In this document: positions 43,541 through 49,669 of the stretch, piece after piece
How positions within the stretch are numbered: the stretch's first letter is position 1
How the letters are laid out: every line of letters begins with the position of its first letter
From: Bacillota bacterium
GTDB lineage: Bacteria; Bacillota; GCA-003054495; Carboxydocellales; JAJZSN01
Length of the DNA stretch: 49,669 nt
Reading direction: 5' to 3'
Assembly: GCA_021849745.1 (NCBI GenBank)
Contig: JAJZSN010000011.1
Location: 1-49,669, forward strand
Notes under the pieces: model-generated
Told to the model about the DNA's origin: nothing
Database searches by the model: none
Seen by the model: only the letters and a program-made list of their open reading frames with translations
Translations under genes and position numbers: made by a program

Positions 43541-44281
43541 ATGAAAAAAATTGTTGTGGCAGGTCGCAACGATTCCGGGAAATCTACCCTCATCGGTGAG
43601 ATATATCGCGGTTTGAAAGCTAAGGAATTTCAGCCTCTGGCAGTGGGGTCAGGAATTCAGGATGAGAAACCGTACTTATTAAAAGGGATTGATTCTACCT
43701 ACCTTACTATTGCACCACCAAAGCCGGGTGAGGATGTTGTCCAGGATATCGATCGGGTGGTAAGGAATGCTGTAAATCAAATTGTGGAGAAAAACAGGCT
43801 AATCCAGCATGCCAGGAAGGCTTTGGAAGAATTGAATAAGGTTCGTTCGGTAATGGAATTGGGTCACTTATCCCAGCGGGATATTCCCCGTACTGCGGTG
43901 TTGCCTGATGTAGTTTTGATTGAAGCGGTGGGGATTAATGATGGCTACAAATCCAAGGAGACAAGAGATTTGGGGGATATTCTGGTAACCATTGTACCTG
44001 CCAATATTAAGAGTGAAATCCTCATGGAGCCGACCAATACTTTGTTGGATGATGCCGATATTATTGTAATAACTAAGATTGATGAAACTCCCAAAAGTAT
44101 AGCTACTACCAATATCAAGCTGCTCCACCGGATATATCCTTTGAAGCCCATTATTCCGGTGGTAGCTACCGATGGGGTGCATATGGAACTGGTAATAGAG
44201 GAAATTATTAAAAGGCTGAATGAACCGATAAGATTGTTGGAGATGCATATGCAAAGGGAGGATTTGCCTAAGAATAATTAA
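43541..44281 (+). CDS. Orphan SIMIBI-type P-loop GTPase
   Basis: 246 residues. Walker A is GRNDSGKST at about residues 8-16, a Walker B-like DVVLIEAVG follows at about 123-131, and the guanine-specificity motif is TKID (about 183-186, in VITKIDE). The order and the late TKxD motif recall metallochaperone-type GTPases such as UreG and HypB, but the His-rich or Cys metal sites of those families are not seen. The ATG at 43541 has AGGAG nine bases upstream; ATG 43520 with GGGGGC is an alternative. It has its own terminator and no obvious partner gene. Family is not identified; GTP binding is well supported. Confidence 0.7.
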   Translation: MKKIVVAGRNDSGKSTLIGEIYRGLKAKEFQPLAVGSGIQDEKPYLLKGIDSTYLTIAPPKPGEDVVQDIDRVVRNAVNQIVEKNRLIQHARKALEELNKVRSVMELGHLSQRDIPRTAVLPDVVLIEAVGINDGYKSKETRDLGDILVTIVPANIKSEILMEPTNTLLDDADIIVITKIDETPKSIATTNIKLLHRIYPLKPIIPVVATDGVHMELVIEEIIKRLNEPIRLLEMHMQREDLPKNN

Positions 44282-44288
44282 TGGTCGG

Positions 44289-44314
44289 AAGGCTGTGGAT
44301 ACGCAGCCTTTTTT
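44289..44314 (+). terminator. Terminator after the GTPase gene
   Basis: AAGGCTG (44289-44295), short loop, CAGCCTT (44304-44310), then TTTT. Confidence 0.82.
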
Positions 44315-44342
44315 AAATTTTCACCTAATACTTGACATGTGC

Positions 44343-44371
44343 TTGTCTGGTTAAGTCGAAAAGGGTATAAT
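44343..44371 (+). promoter_or_regulatory. Promoter of mltG
   Basis: TTGTCT (44343-44348), 17-base spacer, TATAAT (44366-44371), 36 bases before the TTG start. Confidence 0.7.
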
Positions 44372-44407
44372 AGATGTAGTTTTGGATTAACGAAGAAGGT
44401 GAAATAA

Positions 44408-45520
44408 TTGCAGCCAAACGGTGAAATTAAAAGTAGTCCGGAAGCAGCTTCGGTTAAAGTTGCTGAAGTCGAACAGCCGTTAGAGTCGAAAAAAAGTAAA
44501 GTTTGGATATTTCTTTTGACCGGCTTGTTGGCGGCGGCCTTGGGTGTGGCCGTAGTGGGGTTCATGGTGGGGAAGGAATTGCTATCCCCGGTTACGCCGG
44601 GAAGCAGTGAAAAAGTGGTTATTACAATCCCCGGAGGGGCTTCTACCGGTAAGGTGGCCGCTATCCTAACGGAGCAAAGGTTGATTAAGAATGATAGGGT
44701 TTTCAGTTTGTATGCCCGTTTCCAGGGTTTGGATAATAAGTTGAAGGCCGGGGAGTATCAGTTTAGCCCGGCTATGTCGGTACAAGAGATAGTAGATGCC
44801 TTGACCAAAGGAGTGGTAACTACCTATACTTTCACTATTCCTGAAGGCTATAATACCAAGCAGATTGCCAAGGTGTTGGTTGATAAAGGCTATGTAAATG
44901 ACGAGAAATTCTGGCAGGCGGTGGAGAAGGGGAACTTTGAGTACGATTTCCTCAAGGGGCTGCCCAATGGCCGCCAACGCTTGGAGGGGTATCTTTTCCC
45001 TGCTACCTACAAGATTACTAAGGGAATGACTGAGGAGCAGATCATTGACCGGATGTTGAAGAGGTTTAGTCAGGAGATAACTCCCGAATATAAGGCCAAG
45101 GCGGACAAGCTAGGGCTGACTCTTCATGAGGCGGTGACTTTGGCTTCCATTATTGAGCGGGAGGCTGTGGCGGACGAGGAACGGCCCAAGGTGGCGGCGG
45201 TCTTCCTAAACCGGATTAAGAAAGGTATGAAACTGGAGTCTTGCGCCACTGTTCAGTATGCCCTGGGCGAGAACAAGACCAGGTTGCTTTACAAGGATCT
45301 GCGGATTGATTCTCCTTATAATACCTATTTGATTAAGGGATTGCCGGTGGGACCTATAGCTAACGCCGGAAGCCCGTCTCTACAGGCAGCGGTTAATCCC
45401 GCAGATGTGGATTACCTGTTCTTTGTGGTGTCGGTGGATGGGAAACATGCTTTCAGTAAGACGCTGGCTGAGCATAACCGCAATAAGGAAAAGTATATTG
45501 CCAGGTTCCAGACACCATAA
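44408..45520 (+). CDS. mltG: Endolytic murein transglycosylase MltG (YceG-like)
   Basis: Cuts nascent glycan strands and so sets their length. 370 residues: a short cytoplasmic tail, one transmembrane helix (about 30-55, IFLLTGLLAAALGVAVVGF), a LysM-like domain (about 70-140) and the catalytic YceG domain (about 150-370). The catalytic Glu lies in ASIIEREAVADEERPKVAAV (about residues 246-265), followed by NRIKKGMKLESCATVQYALG. The start is TTG at 44408 with GAAGGTG upstream. It occupies the yrrL position ahead of the O-methyltransferase gene. Confidence 0.94.
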   Translation: MQPNGEIKSSPEAASVKVAEVEQPLESKKSKVWIFLLTGLLAAALGVAVVGFMVGKELLSPVTPGSSEKVVITIPGGASTGKVAAILTEQRLIKNDRVFSLYARFQGLDNKLKAGEYQFSPAMSVQEIVDALTKGVVTTYTFTIPEGYNTKQIAKVLVDKGYVNDEKFWQAVEKGNFEYDFLKGLPNGRQRLEGYLFPATYKITKGMTEEQIIDRMLKRFSQEITPEYKAKADKLGLTLHEAVTLASIIEREAVADEERPKVAAVFLNRIKKGMKLESCATVQYALGENKTRLLYKDLRIDSPYNTYLIKGLPVGPIANAGSPSLQAAVNPADVDYLFFVVSVDGKHAFSKTLAEHNRNKEKYIARFQTP

Positions 45521-45619
45521 TGGGGTGCAGTGAAAATTAGTTTTAAAACTGCCTAATAAGGGAAATAATATTAAGGTGGGCGGGCTATGGCTCGCCTTCT
45601 TCGTGTAAAGGAGTATTTG

Positions 45620-46285
45620 ATGGACATTACCAACCCGCAAGTGCAAGAATATATTCGCAATCTGTTGCCGGTGAGGCAGGGGATTCTGGCGGAGATGGAA
45701 AGGGATGCCAGGGAGAGGAAAATTCCTATTGTGTCTCCGGAGACAGCTATGTTTCTATACATATTGATGAAGACCCAAAGGGCCGGAGAAGTACTGGAAA
45801 TTGGGACGGCCATTGGCTATTCTACTTACTGGCTGGCCCGGGGGGTGGAAGACACCGGGGGCAGGGTAACCGCTATTGAGATTAGTCCCGGTAATATTGC
45901 CGAGGCCAGGGAAAACTGGCAGCGGCTGGGTATGAAGGAACGGGTGGAATTAATTGAGGGGGATGCGGTGGAGGTTTTGCCGACTTTAGACAGGGAGTTT
46001 GACTGTATCTTTTTGGATGCTAATAAGAGCCGTTATCCGGAGCTTTTTTCCCATTGCTATCGATTGCTGAAACCTGGGGGATTATGGATTACTGATAATG
46101 TCTTGTTCCAGGGCCAGGTTGTTGGTAAAGACGGGGACGAACCGGGGATTAAAACCAGGCCCTTGGTGGCCAAATTAAAGGAGTTCATCAATATGCTGAC
46201 CGGTCATCCGGGATTGGAAACGGTGATAGTGCCTGTGGGTGATGGGATGGCTTTGAGCTATAAACGAGGTGAAGGTAATGAATAA
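45620..46285 (+). CDS. SAM-dependent O-methyltransferase (YrrM/TrmR-like)
   Basis: 221 residues, class I methyltransferase of the catechol O-methyltransferase-like family. Motif I is EVLEIGTAIGYST (about residues 58-70), acidic motif II AIEI, and FDCIFLDANKSRY holds metal-binding Asp residues. In Bacillus the homologue YrrM (TrmR) methylates ho5U34 in tRNA. The U32 gene next door belongs to the family that makes ho5U, so the pair may act in one wobble-uridine pathway. ATG 45620 has AAAGGAG six bases upstream and matches homologous N-termini; ATG 45587 is an alternative. Confidence 0.88.
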   Translation: MDITNPQVQEYIRNLLPVRQGILAEMERDARERKIPIVSPETAMFLYILMKTQRAGEVLEIGTAIGYSTYWLARGVEDTGGRVTAIEISPGNIAEARENWQRLGMKERVELIEGDAVEVLPTLDREFDCIFLDANKSRYPELFSHCYRLLKPGGLWITDNVLFQGQVVGKDGDEPGIKTRPLVAKLKEFINMLTGHPGLETVIVPVGDGMALSYKRGEGNE

Positions 46286-47498
46286 GCCGGAATTGCTGGC
46301 CCCGGCGGGGGATTTGGAGAAACTGCAGGCAGCGGTGCTGTACGGGGCCGATGCCGTCTATCTGGGAGGTAAAAATTTTGGCCTGCGGGCGGCGGCGGGT
46401 AATTTTACCCCGGAGGAAATGGTCCGGGGTGTGGAGTTTGCTCATAGCAGGGGTCGGAAGATTTATGTGACGGTTAATATTTTCGCCCATAATAGCGATT
46501 TAGTTGAGCTTCCGGGTTATCTTCAGGAGTTGGCCGGATTGGGAGTTGATGCCGTTATCGTGGCCGATCCGGGGGTGGTGGCTGTGGCCAGGGAGACTGT
46601 GCCTGAACTGCCTGTTCACCTAAGCACCCAGGCCAATACCACCAATTGGGCCAGCGCCCGGTTTTGGGCCGCCCAAGGGGTGGAGCGCATCGTGCTGGCC
46701 AGGGAATTATCCATGGAGGAGATTAAGGAAGTCAGGGCCAAAGTGGATGTGGAGTTGGAGTGTTTTGTCCATGGGGCAATGTGTATCTCCTATTCGGGCC
46801 GGTGTTTGTTGAGCAACTATATGACCGGCCGGGACGCCAACCGGGGGGAGTGTGCCCAGGCTTGCCGGTGGAGGTATAACCTGGTGGAAGAAAAGCGGCC
46901 CGGCCAGTATTTCCCCATTGAAGAGGATGAACGGGGGTCGTATATCTTCAATTCCCAGGATATGTCCATGATTGAGTATATTCCTCAGTTATGCGAGGCG
47001 GGGATAAGCAGCTTTAAAATTGAAGGTCGGATGAAGAGCGTCCATTACGTGGCCACTATTGTGAAGGTTTATCGCCAGGCCATCGATGCTTATCTGGCCG
47101 ATCCGGCGGGGTATGCCTTTAATCCCAAGTGGAAGTCAGAAATCGCCAAGGTGAGTCACCGGGATTATATCACCGGGTTCTACTTTCCGGAGAAGGCGGG
47201 CCAGCGGGAGGATTATACCACCACTAACTACCAGCGGAGTTATGATTTCGTGGGGATTGTGAGGGAGTATGACCCGGAAACGGGGGCGGCCCTGGTGGAG
47301 CAGAGGTTGAAGTTTGCCGTAGGGGATGAGTTGGAGTTGGCCGGTCCCAAAGGGGACGAGTTTGACCAAGTGGTGGATGCTATGTGGAATGAAGCAGGGG
47401 AGCCTATGGAGGCGGCTCCTCATCCTTTGCAGTTGGTGCGGTTTAAGGTGGGGCAGCCGGTTGAACCCTTTACCCTGGTGCGCAGGATGAGGAGGTAG
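46278..47498 (+). CDS. Peptidase U32 family protein (TrhP/YrrO-like tRNA hydroxylation factor)
   Basis: 406 residues. Although named peptidases, TrhP-type U32 proteins take part in prephenate-dependent hydroxylation of U34 in tRNA. The N-terminus PELLAPAGDLEKLQAAVLYG is diagnostic, and the four cysteines of the core appear in ECFVHGAMCISYSGRC and GECAQACRW (about residues 167-203), a likely Fe-S site. The ATG at 46278 overlaps the stop of the methyltransferase gene and has GAAGG upstream, showing tight coupling; the two proteins probably act in sequence on the wobble base. Confidence 0.9.
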   Translation: MNKPELLAPAGDLEKLQAAVLYGADAVYLGGKNFGLRAAAGNFTPEEMVRGVEFAHSRGRKIYVTVNIFAHNSDLVELPGYLQELAGLGVDAVIVADPGVVAVARETVPELPVHLSTQANTTNWASARFWAAQGVERIVLARELSMEEIKEVRAKVDVELECFVHGAMCISYSGRCLLSNYMTGRDANRGECAQACRWRYNLVEEKRPGQYFPIEEDERGSYIFNSQDMSMIEYIPQLCEAGISSFKIEGRMKSVHYVATIVKVYRQAIDAYLADPAGYAFNPKWKSEIAKVSHRDYITGFYFPEKAGQREDYTTTNYQRSYDFVGIVREYDPETGAALVEQRLKFAVGDELELAGPKGDEFDQVVDAMWNEAGEPMEAAPHPLQLVRFKVGQPVEPFTLVRRMRR

Positions 47499-47502
47499 GG
47501 CT

Positions 47503-47721
47503 GTGGACCGGATTTATGTAAGGATTAATCCTAAGGATATTGTTTTTGTGGATAGAATTTTTGAGGCCTCGGAAGGACTGGGGATAGTGAGCACTTGTAA
47601 CGGCCAGACGGGGGATATCGTGGTCTATTGCACTCCGGATACCAGGGAGGCAGCCATGGAGATGTTAAAAAACCTGCCCATCCCGGTGGAATTCACCGAG
47701 GGGCAGGTTGAAGGGATTTAA
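47503..47721 (+). CDS. DUF4911 domain protein
   Basis: 72 residues, an ACT-like small alpha/beta protein: DRIYVRINPKDIVFVDRIFE, then GLGIVSTCNGQTGDIVVYCTP and EFTEGQVEGI. This pattern fits DUF4911, found after U32 genes in clostridia. GTG at 47503 lies four bases after the U32 stop with AGGAGG within the U32 end, so it belongs to the same operon. Function is unknown. Its last 29 bases overlap the end of the convergent GNAT gene. Confidence 0.85.
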   Translation: MDRIYVRINPKDIVFVDRIFEASEGLGIVSTCNGQTGDIVVYCTPDTREAAMEMLKNLPIPVEFTEGQVEGI

Positions 47722-48286
47722 TCAGCACTACATCATCGCCGGAGCCGTAATCACCCGGGCCGTAAAGTGAATAGTATTGGTCAAGGAGGAACTCGTGAAG
47801 GGTTTCCTCTTTTTTTGCTTGATTAATTTTTACGAAACCGGCTTTTTCATAGGCCTTCACGGCCCTAGGGTTGCGGGCCGAGGGACGGATAATGAAATCC
47901 GAGATGCCTAGTGTTTCGTGAAGGTAGCTGCATAAGGTACGGATGGCATCAGGGCCGCGGCCCTGGCCGCAGTTTTGTAAGCTATTCATCCAAATATCCA
48001 GTTCGGCTTTATGCTGCTTTAGGTGGAAACAGGAGTAACTGATTATACCTACCGGTGTGTCTTGGCTTATAATGACGAAACAACGTCCCTTTGCAGGTTC
48101 TGAACCGTCAAAATAATACTCGGTATAATCTTGGCAGAATTCTTCCCAGGTAAGTACCGGGTGGTTGGGGAAGTGGGGTGGTCCCATATGGTAAGGGGTG
48201 GTATCCGATTGGCACAACCATTGGTAAGCAGTAAGTCTGTCTTCCGGTGTGGCCGGGATTAGCTGGATAGTATCACCTTTTATCAT
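47693..48286 (-). CDS. GNAT family N-acetyltransferase (RimJ/RimL-like)
   Basis: 197 residues. The acetyl-CoA loop appears as CGQGRGPDAIRTL (about residues 105-117), followed by NPRAVKAYEKAGFVK (about 140-154). The strand DTPVGIISYSCFHLKQHKAELD precedes it. The overall layout resembles RimJ/RimL or aminoglycoside 6'-type acetyltransferases, but the substrate is unknown. ATG at 48286 has AGAGG upstream. The upstream ABC gene remnant ends just inside it, suggesting the two were once an operon. Confidence 0.85.
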   Translation of the reverse strand: MIKGDTIQLIPATPEDRLTAYQWLCQSDTTPYHMGPPHFPNHPVLTWEEFCQDYTEYYFDGSEPAKGRCFVIISQDTPVGIISYSCFHLKQHKAELDIWMNSLQNCGQGRGPDAIRTLCSYLHETLGISDFIIRPSARNPRAVKAYEKAGFVKINQAKKEETLHEFLLDQYYSLYGPGDYGSGDDVVLIKSLQPAPR

Positions 48287-48940
48287 GAGCAAACCTCTTT
48301 ACCCAAACTCTTTCATGTTGCCATTTAACTTTGACGGGTAAGCCAAAGAAGTCGGAAAGGTTAGGGCCGGAAAGGACTTCTTTGGTTTTTCCACGGTGTC
48401 CAGGAATTGTTCCCTGGCGAAGAGATCCAAACCGGTACAGGGCTCGTCAAGAATCAATAATTGGGGAGAACTAATCAAGGCCCGGGCGATAAGTATCTTT
48501 TGCTTTTCTCCTTGGGAGAGGGTTTTGTATGGCTGGTTGGCCAAGGAGCTGCAGCCCATCTGTTCTAATAGCCCAAGGGCAAGGGCAATGTCTTGGTGAT
48601 CAGGCTGCACGTAAAGCCCGATGGAGGCGTGTTTCCCGCTGAGGACTATTTCTTGGGCGGTTTCATCCCCGTATAACCGCTCCTGCAGGGAGGAACTGAC
48701 CCAGCCTATGGACTTACGCAGCTGGCGCAAGTCGCACTGGCCGAACTTATTGCCCAGGACACTGATTTCCCCTGAGGTGGGCCAGATATATCCGTTGATT
48801 ATGTTTAACAGGGTTGTTTTGCCGGAACCGTTCAATCCTACTATGGCCCAGTGCTGGCCGGGTTTCACTGACCAGTTGATGTTTTTTAGGATGAAGGTGT
48901 CGTCTCGTTTGAGAGAGGCGTTGTTAATCTGAATTACCAA
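48273..48940 (-). pseudogene. ABC transporter ATPase with internal deletion and frameshift
   Basis: The N-terminal part is intact: Walker A GLNGSGKTT, Q-loop, signature LSQGEKQK and Walker B LLILDEPCTGLD. After REQFLDTVE the frame turns to nonsense and stops at 48299. In another frame the sequence resumes as GKTKEVLSGPNLSDFFGLPV, then KVKWQHERVWVKRF, the C-terminus seen in YnjD/YheS-like transport ATPases, ending at 48273. The missing middle, about 40-50 codons, would hold the switch histidine (H-loop) needed for hydrolysis. A TTG at 48940 has GAGGTG seven bases upstream. It is probably non-functional. Confidence 0.75.
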
Positions 48941-49118
48941 TGGTGTCACCTCGTATTTAAGAATATGGAGGAAGCCTTAGTATGGTGGTTGGTAGTGATG
49001 AAAAGAAGATAATAACTTCTTTCTAAGTATTTCAATTCTGGATGGCAAAATTCCTTCATGTATAAAATAAACCTCCTGCGAAACACTGTAAATATATCCT
49101 TTCAAGGAGGTTTTGTCA

Positions 49119-49669
49119 TTGGCAGAAGAAACTGGCAAAATTATTGACGACCTGGTGGACAAAGCAGACAAGGCCCGGGTAGAGTTCCTCAACCTCAATC
49201 AGGACCAAGTGGATGGCATCGTCAAGGCCATGGCTCTAGCGGGGCTGGATAGGCATATGGAACTGGCCAAGATGGCCGTAGAAGAGACTAAAAGGGGCAT
49301 TTACGAGGATAAATGTGCTAAGAACATTTTCGCTACCGAAGAGGTTTGCCACAGCATCAAATACCACAAAACCGTAGGTGTTATCGCTGACGATGAAGAG
49401 GCCGATTATATGGAAATGGCTGAGCCGGTAGGGGTAATCGCCGGGGTTACCCCGGTGACCAACCCTACTTCTACGGTCATGTTTAAGTCCCTTATTGCTA
49501 TGAAGACCAGGAACCCTATTATCTTCAGTTTTCATCCCTCGGCCCAGGGCTGTAGCAGCGAGGCGGCCCGGCTGATGCTGAAGGCGGCGGTGGAAGCGGG
49601 AGCGCCCGCAAACTGTATTAGTTGGATTGAGAAATCTTCGATTGAGGCCACTCAACAGTTGATGCAGCA
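49119..49669 (+). CDS. adhE: Aldehyde dehydrogenase domain of AdhE or a related acetaldehyde dehydrogenase, 3' end missing
   Basis: The first 183 codons of a CoA-dependent aldehyde dehydrogenase, cut by the window end. From a TTG at 49119 with AAGGAGG eight bases upstream it reads AEETGKIIDDLVDKADKARV, then AVEETKRGIYEDKCAKNIFATE, then the cofactor-binding EPVGVIAGVTPVTNPTSTVM and the FSFHPSAQGCSSEAARLM block. These are hallmarks of bifunctional AdhE and of EutE-like acetaldehyde dehydrogenases. The catalytic cysteine lies beyond the edge, so fusion to alcohol dehydrogenase cannot be seen. The 178-base gap before it holds no gene. Confidence 0.88.
   Translation, partial: MAEETGKIIDDLVDKADKARVEFLNLNQDQVDGIVKAMALAGLDRHMELAKMAVEETKRGIYEDKCAKNIFATEEVCHSIKYHKTVGVIADDEEADYMEMAEPVGVIAGVTPVTNPTSTVMFKSLIAMKTRNPIIFSFHPSAQGCSSEAARLMLKAAVEAGAPANCISWIEKSSIEATQQLMQ

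Overview
The window looks like chromosomal DNA of an anaerobic Clostridia-type Firmicute, most probably a Peptococcaceae/Desulfotomaculum relative. The evidence is strong AGGAGG ribosome binding sites, frequent TTG and GTG starts, two tRNA-sensing T-box leaders, a 6S RNA gene in its usual Firmicutes position, a CooC nickel ATPase beside a carbon monoxide dehydrogenase remnant, a clostridial AdhE-like gene and proteins such as IreB, HemZ and DUF1292. The backbone keeps the order known from Bacillus subtilis (relA-dtd-hisS-aspS-6S RNA-yrvM-rarA-Rrf2-nifS-mnmA ... alaS-yrzL-ruvX-yrzB-mltG-yrrM-U32), with many extra genes between the blocks. I saw no tRNA, rRNA, CRISPR array or insertion sequence. 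The first (rel) and last (adhE) genes are cut by the window edges.

Layout. 1-4959: rel (3' part), dtd, metallo-beta-lactamase hydrolase, a 35-residue rubredoxin-like protein, hemZ. 4956-9662: a T-box operon with aspartate specifier GAC, carrying a zinc-ribbon membrane protein, murI, hisS and aspS. 9663-11606: 6S RNA, tcdA, a CsoR/CstR-type repressor and thioredoxin. 11607-13650: an unexplained hairpin region, a GNAT acetyltransferase, cooC (minus strand) and a remnant that looks like the end of a CODH gene. 13651-23425: threonine aldolase, rarA, an IscR-like regulator with nifS and nifU, a truncated DUF3052-like ORF, mnmA, PEP phosphotransferase, a PRC-barrel protein, two small proteins and an AI-2E family permease. 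23426-26704: alanine T-box (specifier GCC), a decayed membrane protein gene and alaS.

26744-38745 interrupts the alaS-ireB linkage. It holds a MerR regulator, an AT-rich block of secreted proteins ending in a polymorphic-toxin-like protein, three putative immunity genes, ybaN (DUF454) and a phosphatase-fold membrane protein. The toxin-like protein has a signal peptide, Ig-like domains, calcium-binding DxDxDG repeats, a VWA-like segment and a C-terminal PD-(D/E)XK nuclease-like tip. It is split over three frames, and the secreted protein upstream is also frameshifted. Two of the downstream genes are paralogues sharing a 72-base identical patch, which suggests gene conversion. This is the most interesting system in the window: a calcium-stabilised secreted toxin with an immunity array, possibly decaying.

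38884-49669 returns to the backbone: ireB, a ferredoxin-tailed aldo/keto reductase, ruvX, DUF1292, a VanW/G5 protein, an orphan P-loop GTPase, mltG, an O-methyltransferase, a U32 protein, DUF4911, a GNAT gene, an ABC ATPase broken by an internal deletion, and adhE. Short AGCT-, GTTC- and GGGGTTA-based repeats are scattered through intergenic DNA and have entered the linkers of both T-boxes.
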